Source: an uncultured Hyphomicrobiales bacterium (GTDB lineage Bacteria > Pseudomonadota > Alphaproteobacteria > Rhizobiales > Beijerinckiaceae). Taken from it: DNA of 6,175 nucleotides. Positions 1 to 5,207 of this stretch are shown here, in pieces; position 1 is the first letter of the stretch; each line of letters begins with the position of its first letter. The notes below the pieces were generated by a model that was not told the origin of the DNA, ran no database searches, and saw only the letters and a list, made by a program, of their open reading frames with translations. A program made the position numbers and the translations under genes. Where the stretch lies: NCBI GenBank assembly GCA_903916165.1, contig CAIWVR010000227.1:1-6175 (forward strand), written 5' to 3'.

Positions 1-24
1 AAAAAGGGATGAGCCGGGTGCCCC

Positions 25-145
25 GCTTCTCCCTGAGGGAGAAGCTGTCTGCGGAGCAGACTGATGAGGGGATACTGCCTCAACAAGACAGACCGCAACC
101 CCTCACCCGGCCCCTTCGGGGCCACCCTCTCCCTCCGGGAGAGGG
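25..145. repeat. Mirror-symmetric RIME-like palindromic repeat (two inverted 47-nt arms)
   Basis: Two arms of exactly 47 nt (25-71 and 99-145) face each other across a 27-nt spacer (72-98). Each arm, read inward, has a 9-bp hairpin with a 3-nt loop (25-45; 125-145), 1 nt, a 6-bp hairpin with a 3-nt loop (47-61; 109-123), 3 nt, and a 7-nt tail TGAGGGG (65-71) or its complement CCCCTCA (99-105). The tails can pair with each other. Aligned without gaps, the arms differ in five stem pairs (two in the large hairpin, three in the small one), and each difference is compensated on the other strand, so all stems stay perfect. The layout resembles the rhizobial intergenic mosaic elements (RIME) and similar palindromic repeats of Hyphomicrobiales; that family name is from memory. 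The element ends 5 bases before the Shine-Dalgarno of the HIT gene, so it probably lies in that gene's leader. Confidence 0.8.
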
Positions 146-160
146 TTACAGGAGCCCCAC

Positions 161-577
161 ATGAGCTACGACCCCAACAATATCTTCGCAAAAATCCTGC
201 GTGGCGACCTGCCCTGCACCAAGGTTTTTGAAGACGACCACACGCTGGCCTTCATGGACATCATGCCCCAGGCCAAGGGCCATGTTCTGGTCCTGCCCAA
301 ATTGGCCTCGCAATCGCTGCTCGATGCCGAACCGGCGATGTTTTCCGCACTGTTCGCCACGGTGCAAAAACTCGCCCGCGCGGTGAAGACCGGCATGGAA
401 GCCGACGGAATCGTGGTGACGCAGTTCAATGGCGCTGCGGCCGGGCAGACCGTGTTCCACCTGCACGTCCACATCATCCCGCGATGGGACGGCGTCGCGC
501 TGCGCCGGCATTCGGGAACGATGGAGGATGCCGACGTGCTGAAAGCGCATGCGGCGAAGATCGTGGCAGCGCTGTAG
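161..577 (+). CDS. HIT-family (histidine triad) nucleotide-binding hydrolase
   Basis: A 138-residue cytoplasmic protein of the histidine triad superfamily, close to the HinT-like bacterial branch. The signature H-x-H-x-H-x-x is visible as H100-L-H102-V-H104-I-I, followed by P107; N90 and the glycine-rich stretch before the triad fit the nucleotide-binding site. The N-terminal FAKILRGDLPC segment is also typical. Family members hydrolyse nucleoside phosphoramidates, acyl-nucleotides or dinucleotides, with the central histidine as nucleophile; the substrate here cannot be told from sequence. The length is normal for the family. The ATG at 161 is preceded by AGGAG at 150-154 with a 6-nt spacing, which fixes the start. 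No promoter is visible between the upstream repeat (ending at 145) and the start, so transcription should enter from upstream. The gene is convergent with clpA and flanked on both sides by copies of the palindromic repeat. Confidence 0.93.
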   Translation: MSYDPNNIFAKILRGDLPCTKVFEDDHTLAFMDIMPQAKGHVLVLPKLASQSLLDAEPAMFSALFATVQKLARAVKTGMEADGIVVTQFNGAAAGQTVFHLHVHIIPRWDGVALRRHSGTMEDADVLKAHAAKIVAAL

Positions 578-599
578 ATCGCGTACTCCCCGCTGAACC

Positions 600-654
600 G
601 CCCTCATCCGTCGCGTTTCACGGGCCACCGTCTCCCGCCAGCACGGGAGACGGT
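600..654. repeat. Third palindromic repeat unit in the HIT/clpA convergent gap, possible bidirectional terminator
   Basis: This single unit follows the same order as the right arm of the 25-145 element. It has a tail GCCCTCA (600-606), 3 nt, an imperfect small hairpin (610-626, five of seven pairs, with the same TTC loop), one A at 627, and a large hairpin with a perfect 10-bp stem (628-637 with 644-653) and a 6-nt loop; A627 and T654 can add one more pair. It lies 22 nt after the HIT stop and 11 nt after the clpA stop. A strong hairpin here could stop or stabilise both convergent transcripts. There is no T-tract on either side, so it does not qualify as a classical Rho-independent terminator. 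Confidence 0.65.
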
Positions 655-665
655 CACACACACGT

Positions 666-3149
666 TCAGTTCTTCAGCGGCACCTTCGGCACCATGGGCG
701 TGCCGCCCGTGGCTGACCCCGAGCCATTCTTGGCCGCAGGCTTCTTTTTCGCCTTGGCCCGCACCTCGGGTTCGGCGCGCACGCGCTTCTTGCCGGCTTC
801 CACAATGTCGCGCTCGGGTCGCGGCAGGACCGGCCCTTCGGGATAGACAAAGCCCAGCGACTTTTTCCCGTTGTCGTCGCCTGTGACCACAACACGCACC
901 GTCCCGCCATTTTTGAGGCGACCAAACAGCACTTCATCCGCCAGCGGCGTCTTGATGTGCTGCTGGATGACGCGCGCCATCGGGCGGGCCCCCATCGATT
1001 CGTCGTAGCCGTGCTCGACCAGCCAGTTGCGGGCCTCGTCGGTGAGTTCGATCGACACGTTGCGATCTGCGAGCTGGGCTTCGAGCTGCATGATGAACTT
1101 GTCGACGACCTGCGTGATGACTTCGACCGGCAGATGGCCGAAGGGCACGATGGCGTCGAGACGATTGCGGAATTCCGGCGCGAAAAGCTTGTTGACCGCC
1201 TCGATGTCCTCGCCCTCGCGCTTGCCGCGATGGAAGCCGAATGATGATTTGGCCATGTCGGCGGCACCCGCATTGGTCGTCATGATGAGAATGACGTTGC
1301 GGAAGTCGATCTGCTTGCCGGTGTGATCCGTCAGCTTGCCGTGATCCATGACCTGCAGCAGGATGTTGAACAGATCCGGATGCGCCTTCTCGATTTCATC
1401 GAGCAGCAGCACGCAATGGGGATGCTGGTCAATGGCGTCGGTCAGCAGGCCGCCCTGGTCGAAGCCGACATAGCCGGGAGGCGCGCCGAGCAGACGGCTC
1501 ACCGTATGGCGCTCCATATATTCCGACATGTCGAAGCGCGTGATCTCGACGCCGAGGCTCTTGGCGAGCTGGCGGGCGACCTCGGTCTTGCCGACGCCGG
1601 TTGGCCCCGAGAACAGGTAGCAACCGATCGGCTTCTCACCGTCGCGCAGGCCGGCGCGCGACAGCTTGATGGCTGACGTCAGCGCCTTGATAGCGGCATC
1701 CTGCCCATAGACCACGCGGCCCAGCGTCTCCTCGAGGTGCTGGAGCACTTCCGAATCGTCCTTGGACACGGTCTTGGGCGGAATGCGCGCCATTGTCGCG
1801 ATGGTCGCCTCGATTTCCTTGATGCCGATCGTCTTCTTGCGGCGGCTCTCGGGCAGCAGCATCTGCGAGGCACCCGTCTCGTCGATCACGTCGATCGCCT
1901 TGTCGGGCAGCTTGCGGTCATGAATATAGCGCGCCGAGAGTTCGACAGCCGCCTTCACCGCCTCGTTGGTGTAGCGGACCTTGTGGAATTCCTCGAAGTA
2001 AGGCTTCAGCCCCTTCATGATCTCGACAGCGTCCGGGATGCTGGGCTCGTTGACGTCGATCTTCTGGAAGCGGCGCACCAGCGCGCGATCCTTCTCGAAA
2101 TACTGGCGGTATTCCTTGTAGGTCGTCGAGCCGATGCAGCGCAGGACCCCTTGCGCAAGCGCGGGCTTGAGCAGGTTGGACGCGTCCATCGCGCCGCCCG
2201 ACGTCGCGCCGGCACCGATGACCGTGTGAATTTCGTCGATGAACAGGATCGCATTGGGGTGCTGCTCGATCTCCTTCATCACCTGTTTCAGGCGCTCCTC
2301 AAAGTCGCCACGATAGCGCGTACCGGCCAGCAGCGAGCCCATGTCGAGCGCGAAGACAATCGCCTTGGCAAGCACTTCTGGCACTTCGCCCTTGATGATC
2401 TTGCGCGCCAGGCCTTCCGCAATGGCCGTCTTGCCGACGCCCGGGTCGCCGACAAGCAATGGATTGTTCTTCTGTCGGCGGCACAGGACCTGGATCGTGC
2501 GCTGGACTTCGGACTCGCGCCCGATCAGCGGATCGATGCGCCCATCCCTGGCCTTCTTGTTCAGGTTGACGCAATAGGCATCGAGCGCGCTGTCCTTCTT
2601 CTTGCCATCGGGACCCGGCGCGTCGCTGCGGTCGCGCTCGCGCGGTTCGTTGCGGCTCTCGCTCTCTTCATCGGCACCGCGCGGCGACTTGCCCGGATCG
2701 GACATGCCAGGACGCTTGGCAATGCCGTGGCTGATGTAATTGACCGCGTCATAGCGGGTCATATCCTGCTCCTGCAGGAAATAGGCGGCATGGCTCTCGC
2801 GCTCGGCAAAAATCGCGACGAGCACATTGGCACCGGTCACTTCCTCGCGGCCGGATGATTGCACATGGATGACTGCACGCTGAATGACACGCTGGAATCC
2901 AGCCGTCGGCTTGGCGTCCTCGTGCCCCTCGGTGATGAGGTTTTCGAGCTCCTGGTCGATATATTCCACCAGGTTTTTCTTCAGCACATCCGTATCGACC
3001 GCACACGCGCGCAAGACAGCGGCTCCGTCCTGGTCGTCGAGGAGGCTGAGAAGCAGATGTTCGAGTGTCGCATATTCATGATGGCGCTCATTGGCCACCG
3101 CGAGAGCCCTGTGGAGCGACTGTTCGAGATTACGTGAGAAGGATGGCAT
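666..3149 (-). CDS. clpA: ATP-dependent Clp protease ATP-binding subunit ClpA
   Basis: An 827-residue cytoplasmic AAA+ unfoldase that forms hexamers, threads substrates into ClpP and takes N-degron cargo from ClpS. Domains in order: ClpA/B-type N-domain (about 1-145, with the [13 protein letters not shown] helix), a charged linker (about 146-190), AAA+ module D1 with Walker A GDPGVGKT (234-241), Walker B D305-E306 and RYRGDFEER around 278-286, then D2 with Walker A GPTGVGKT (515-522), Walker B D584-E585, pore loop GYVG (559-562), sensor-1 N626 and sensor-2 GAR (720-722). The single ClpP-docking loop after D2 sensor 1, and no coiled-coil middle domain, make it ClpA rather than ClpB or ClpC. 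It is longer than E. coli ClpA (758) because of the linker and a basic C-terminal tail of about 45 residues ending in VPKVPLKN. The ATG at 3149 starts 9 nt after the clpS stop, so the two are co-transcribed and probably translationally coupled; the Shine-Dalgarno is weak (GAG-rich). Confidence 0.98.
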   Translation of the reverse strand: MPSFSRNLEQSLHRALAVANERHHEYATLEHLLLSLLDDQDGAAVLRACAVDTDVLKKNLVEYIDQELENLITEGHEDAKPTAGFQRVIQRAVIHVQSSGREEVTGANVLVAIFAERESHAAYFLQEQDMTRYDAVNYISHGIAKRPGMSDPGKSPRGADEESESRNEPRERDRSDAPGPDGKKKDSALDAYCVNLNKKARDGRIDPLIGRESEVQRTIQVLCRRQKNNPLLVGDPGVGKTAIAEGLARKIIKGEVPEVLAKAIVFALDMGSLLAGTRYRGDFEERLKQVMKEIEQHPNAILFIDEIHTVIGAGATSGGAMDASNLLKPALAQGVLRCIGSTTYKEYRQYFEKDRALVRRFQKIDVNEPSIPDAVEIMKGLKPYFEEFHKVRYTNEAVKAAVELSARYIHDRKLPDKAIDVIDETGASQMLLPESRRKKTIGIKEIEATIATMARIPPKTVSKDDSEVLQHLEETLGRVVYGQDAAIKALTSAIKLSRAGLRDGEKPIGCYLFSGPTGVGKTEVARQLAKSLGVEITRFDMSEYMERHTVSRLLGAPPGYVGFDQGGLLTDAIDQHPHCVLLLDEIEKAHPDLFNILLQVMDHGKLTDHTGKQIDFRNVILIMTTNAGAADMAKSSFGFHRGKREGEDIEAVNKLFAPEFRNRLDAIVPFGHLPVEVITQVVDKFIMQLEAQLADRNVSIELTDEARNWLVEHGYDESMGARPMARVIQQHIKTPLADEVLFGRLKNGGTVRVVVTGDDNGKKSLGFVYPEGPVLPRPERDIVEAGKKRVRAEPEVRAKAKKKPAAKNGSGSATGGTPMVPKVPLKN

Positions 3150-3158
3150 GTGCGGCTC

Positions 3159-3566
3159 TCACTTCTTTTCCATAATGCACTGCAGGGGGTGCTGATGCTT
3201 GCGAGCGTAATCCATGACCTGCGTGACCTTGGTTTCCGCGACTTCATAGGTAAACACACCACACTCCCCGACACCGTGATGGTGAACGTGCAGCATAATG
3301 CTGTTGGCCTCGTCAGGGCCCTTGTTGAAAAACTTCCGGATCACCGTGACGACAAATTCCATCGGCGTGTAATCGTCGTTCAGAATGAGGACGCGATACA
3401 TGGCCGGCTTCTTCGCCTGCGGCTTCGTTCGGATGATAACAGCTGTGCCAAATCCATTGTTGCCAGGATCGCCCTTGCGGGGGTCCCGCGTATAGCGAGG
3501 TGGCCGCGAGCCCGGAGGGCCCGACGCAAGGCTCACGCGCGACGCACGCGCCTCTTCGCCAATCAT
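3159..3566 (-). CDS. clpS: ClpS N-degron adaptor for ClpAP
   Basis: ClpS binds proteins with destabilising N-terminal residues (Leu, Phe, Tyr, Trp) and hands them to ClpA. From the ATG at 3566 the product has 135 residues. A poorly conserved, Gly/Pro/Arg-rich N-terminal part of about 50 residues precedes the compact core. The core has [16 protein letters not shown], whose N and first D match the alpha-amino-binding N34/D35 of E. coli ClpS and whose M matches the gatekeeper M40. MLHVH carries the histidine equivalent to H66, and the core continues with [13 protein letters not shown] and ends [10 protein letters not shown]. The core is certain but the start is not. The frame is open back to a GTG at 3671 (170 residues), and another GTG at 3599 follows a purine-rich GGGGCGGGGCAAA. 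The ATG at 3566 has no good Shine-Dalgarno; I chose it because most relatives are about 100-120 residues. First gene of the clpS-clpA operon. Confidence 0.93.
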   Translation of the reverse strand: MIGEEARASRVSLASGPPGSRPPRYTRDPRKGDPGNNGFGTAVIIRTKPQAKKPAMYRVLILNDDYTPMEFVVTVIRKFFNKGPDEANSIMLHVHHHGVGECGVFTYEVAETKVTQVMDYARKHQHPLQCIMEKK

Positions 3567-3799
3567 CGATGCGCAGACCAAGAAATTAACGACCGTCACT
3601 TTGCCCCGCCCCTGTCCCCGCACACGGTACATGTAGTCCCACGCAGGCTGATGATAAGGGGTGCCCCTCACCTCGACCCTGCGCGAGTTGGCCGCGCTCA
3701 GCCTTACTGGCCAATCTGAGTCGCAATCGCTGGATCTCGACGCAGTTTAACCGCTCGGTCGCCATGCGCCAGTGCGCGTGCAGAACGGGGCCCATGTAA

Positions 3800-3828
3800 A
3801 TGCAAAATCCGTCGTAAATCATTGTCAA
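3800..3828 (-). promoter_or_regulatory. Candidate sigma-70 promoter for clpS-clpA
   Basis: On the minus strand a perfect -35 TTGACA (3823-3828) is followed after 17 bp by TTGCAT (3800-3805), a weak -10 with three of six consensus bases. Transcription would start near 3793, leaving a leader of roughly 120-230 nt depending on the clpS start. The site lies about 24 bp beyond the phasin terminator, where a promoter for the next operon would be expected. The -35 is convincing; the -10 is not. No heat-shock (RpoH) promoter was recognised on this strand. Confidence 0.42.
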
Positions 3829-3852
3829 TACGATGAAAATATCCCACATATG

Positions 3853-3879
3853 AAAAAGGCCCGGCATCTGCCGGGCCTT
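3853..3879 (-). terminator. Rho-independent terminator of the phasin gene
   Basis: Read on the minus strand, an 8-bp GC-rich stem, GGCCCGGC with GCCGGGCC (3870-3877 with 3858-3865), closes on a 4-nt AGAT loop and runs directly into five T residues (3857 to 3853). Flanking A/T pairs (3878-3879 with 3856-3857) can lengthen the stem to 10 bp. It lies about 62 nt after the phasin stop, on the same strand, and separates the phasin transcript from clpS-clpA. No T-tract exists on the plus-strand side. Confidence 0.92.
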
Positions 3880-3941
3880 GCATCGAGAGATGGTCTTCCA
3901 GGAATCAGAACAGCAGATACGCCGAAGCGCCAGCTGCCATC

Positions 3942-4283
3942 TTACTTCGCAGAAGCCTGAGCTTTGGCGACGACCGCCTCGACCGGCTTGAAAGCTTCCT
4001 TGGCCAGGCTTGTGTAGAGCTCGCCCATCTTCGTCGCCTGGGCCACCAGGGTCTCATAGGAGGACTTGGCATATTCCGTCTGGATCTGCACCGCGCTGTC
4101 GAGCGACTTGGCACCAAGCAGTTTTTCAACAAAGGCCGACGAGGTCTCAAGCGACTTCTTCGAGAAGTCGGAAGCCTCGGTCGCGATCTGCTGAACGCCC
4201 TTGGTCACGGCCGAAGCGGCAGCGGTCGCCGATTCCATCTGGCCCTTGCTGTATTTCTGCAGGTCTTCCATGTTCTTGAACAT
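3942..4283 (-). CDS. Phasin family protein (PHA granule-associated)
   Basis: A 113-residue amphipathic, almost wholly helical protein rich in Ala, Lys, Glu, Ser and Thr. It has one cysteine-free domain and no signal peptide or membrane segment. Diagnostic parts are the start MFKNMEDLQKYSKGQ, then IATEASDFSKKSLETSSAFVEKLLGAKSLDSAVQIQTEYAKSSYETLV (about residues 33-80, given here only to mark its extent) and the KEAFKPVEAVVAKA tail. The pattern of a helix, a short AKSLDSAVQIQ turn, and a second helix with KP near the end is that of the phasin_2 group, which coats polyhydroxyalkanoate granules, controls their number and size, and may act as a chaperone-like surfactant. The ATG at 4283 is supported by AGAGG about 8 nt upstream; the in-frame TTG at 4337 is less likely. 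The gene has its own promoter, a two-site operator and an intrinsic terminator, so it is probably monocistronic. Confidence 0.92.
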   Translation of the reverse strand: MFKNMEDLQKYSKGQMESATAAASAVTKGVQQIATEASDFSKKSLETSSAFVEKLLGAKSLDSAVQIQTEYAKSSYETLVAQATKMGELYTSLAKEAFKPVEAVVAKAQASAK

Positions 4284-4358
4284 TACATTGCCCTCTGAAC
4301 GAGCCGCATCGGAGCGGCGCACCAGCGGACCAGCCAACCCGGCCTGCTGTTGATGGGC

Positions 4359-4387
4359 AATTTATGTGCGCTGCACAAAAATGTCAA
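4359..4387 (-). promoter_or_regulatory. Sigma-70 promoter of the phasin gene
   Basis: On the minus strand a perfect -35 TTGACA (4382-4387) is separated by exactly 17 bp (4365-4381) from TAAATT (4359-4364), a -10 with four of six consensus bases. Initiation would fall near 4352, giving a leader of about 70 nt to the ATG at 4283. The spacer contains a palindrome that touches the -10, listed separately. This is the best promoter match in the window. Confidence 0.8.
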
Positions 4388-4406
4388 GAACTATGGTGCG
4401 CTGCAC
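4365..4406. promoter_or_regulatory. Twin palindromic operator at the phasin promoter, probably for a PhaR-like repressor
   Basis: Two near-identical sites lie with centres 30 bp apart (about three helical turns). The first, TGTGCGCTGCACA (4365-4377), has 5-bp inverted arms around GCT and sits between the -35 and -10. The second, GTGCGCTGCAC (4396-4406), has 4-bp arms and lies just upstream of the -35, at about -44 to -54. They share TGCGCTGCACAA. PhaR (AniA-type) repressors of alphaproteobacteria are known to bind TGC/GCA-rich sites at phasin promoters and to be released by PHA; the assignment to PhaR is inference from motif and target gene. Confidence 0.65.
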
Positions 4407-4452
4407 AATAACCATTTTCACGTCCCGTTTATGACCGGCAGCATGCATTGAT

Positions 4453-4497
4453 GCCTCTGTCGCGAGGCCGGTCCGCCATGGGAGCTGGTGGCTCCCA
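4453..4497. other. Two short hairpins downstream of the lipoprotein gene
   Basis: TGGGAGC (4479-4485) pairs with GCTCCCA (4491-4497) around a 5-nt loop. GCCTC (4453-4457) pairs with GAGGC (4464-4468) around a 6-nt loop. They follow the lipoprotein stop (4535) on the minus strand by 38-85 nt and may end or stabilise that transcript, but neither has a T-tract. Nothing else is visible between 4410 and 4534. Confidence 0.3.
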
Positions 4498-4534
4498 GGG
4501 CTATGGTCGGATGCCGTCCGTCGATCCACAACCG

Positions 4535-4831
4535 TCAACGATTGGTCGCGTCCCCGCCAGCGGTTGCTCCACGCTGGGCAACCTGCTCGTTGCGAAGACG
4601 GCCGATTTCCTTGGCGTCGACCACGAACGAGGCGCTGCTGGCCGCCTTGCAATTTGCGGCGCGCGGATCGGACGGCAGCACCAGCTTGCAGCCAGATAGC
4701 GTTTTGGCAAGCACGGCGGCATTCTCGGGCTTCTGGAAGTCTTCCGCAGTCATCTGGGGGTCCTGGGGTGCGCAAGCTGGCAGGACGGCAAGAGGCGAAA
4801 CAACAGCGAGAAGGCGAAAGAAAATGCGCAT
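4535..4831 (-). CDS. Small lipoprotein, EexN-like, function unknown
   Basis: A 98-residue predicted lipoprotein. The start MRIFFRLLAVVSPLAVLPAC is a complete type II signal peptide: a short basic n-region, a hydrophobic core and the lipobox L17-P18-A19-C20, with C20 as the likely lipidated residue. Alanine at +2 suggests outer-membrane sorting if Lol rules apply. The mature part is about 79 residues and has two more cysteines, C48 and C61. The pattern of an acidic helix, then Cys, a Pro-rich turn, and Cys followed by Ala-x-x-Ala resembles EexN-family lipoproteins, named for an entry-exclusion role in conjugation; this match is tentative and no conjugation genes are nearby. The C-terminal 18 residues look disordered. 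The ATG at 4831 has GGAG 8 nt upstream and starts exactly at the signal peptide; the longer in-frame ATG at 4909 would put 26 extra residues before it and is rejected. A -35-like TTGACA lies at 4892-4897 on this strand without a clear -10. Confidence 0.78.
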   Translation of the reverse strand: MRIFFRLLAVVSPLAVLPACAPQDPQMTAEDFQKPENAAVLAKTLSGCKLVLPSDPRAANCKAASSASFVVDAKEIGRLRNEQVAQRGATAGGDATNR

Positions 4832-5207
4832 GGATGAAACTCCAAAAGCCAGATGTAGAAAATGACCCTGCGGAACTCTTTCACTTGCGGCTGTCAAGGC
4901 CGCACGCATACAGGCGACAGAACAACGCGAAACTAATGGCTCTAGTGGACGAAACCTGCCGAATGCATTTGCAACCGGACACGGAGCCTGCTTCGCAAAA
5001 AAACAAAATTGGTTCGATTATTAACCAAAGCGGTACTCCGAATATTGGATCCCATGGTTAACGTCAAGACCAAAATGGGTGCAAAAATTCATAGCACCTC
5101 ATGTCCAAACATTAACTCTGCAGAAACCGAGTTCACCTAGCCTGAGGATGGATGGCGTTGAGGTGACGGGCCACGCATGGCCCCCATGGTCTCCGAGGGT
5201 TTGTGTA
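4832..5207. other. Divergent intergenic region between the lipoprotein and carboxypeptidase genes
   Basis: A 376-bp stretch with no supported gene. Its middle (about 4990-5130) is clearly more AT-rich than the flanks and should hold the promoter for the rightward gene, although I cannot assign a -35/-10 pair there. It contains TTAACCAA (5021-5028, +), TTAACCAT (5054-5061, -), an inverted repeat GGTGC-N11-GCACC (5078-5098), and a 6-bp hairpin with a CGCA loop (5168-5183) 11 nt before the Shine-Dalgarno of the carboxypeptidase gene. On the minus strand TTGACG (5062-5067) and TATTCG (5039-5044) are spaced by 17 bp. Confidence 0.5.

Noticed and set aside
1737..2858. Long plus-strand open frame (373 codons) opposite clpA
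   Set aside because: It is antisense to the conserved AAA+ modules of clpA; long antisense frames are common in GC-rich genes and this one has no ribosome binding site or recognisable domain.
3586..3867. Minus-strand open frame of 93 codons upstream of and overlapping the extended clpS frame
   Set aside because: No Shine-Dalgarno, it crosses the phasin terminator and the candidate clpS promoter, it overlaps clpS in another frame, and its sequence matches no family I know.
3905..3940. Eleven-codon minus-strand mini-ORF just after the phasin stop
   Set aside because: Too short to judge, with no ribosome binding site; it lies in the phasin 3' untranslated region before the terminator.
4892..4897. 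TTGACA on the minus strand as the -35 of the lipoprotein gene
   Set aside because: No acceptable -10 occurs 16-18 bp downstream, so it was mentioned but not annotated as a promoter.
5041..5062. Run of four hexamer palindromes (AATATT, GGATCC, CCATGG, GTTAAC) resembling a cloning polylinker
   Set aside because: The flanks are ordinary alphaproteobacterial intergenic sequence on both sides and no vector sequence is seen; chance is the simpler explanation.
5078..5098. Inverted repeat GGTGC-N11-GCACC upstream of the carboxypeptidase gene as an operator
   Set aside because: Five-base arms with an 11-nt gap are expected by chance in a region this long, and no second copy or known motif supports it.
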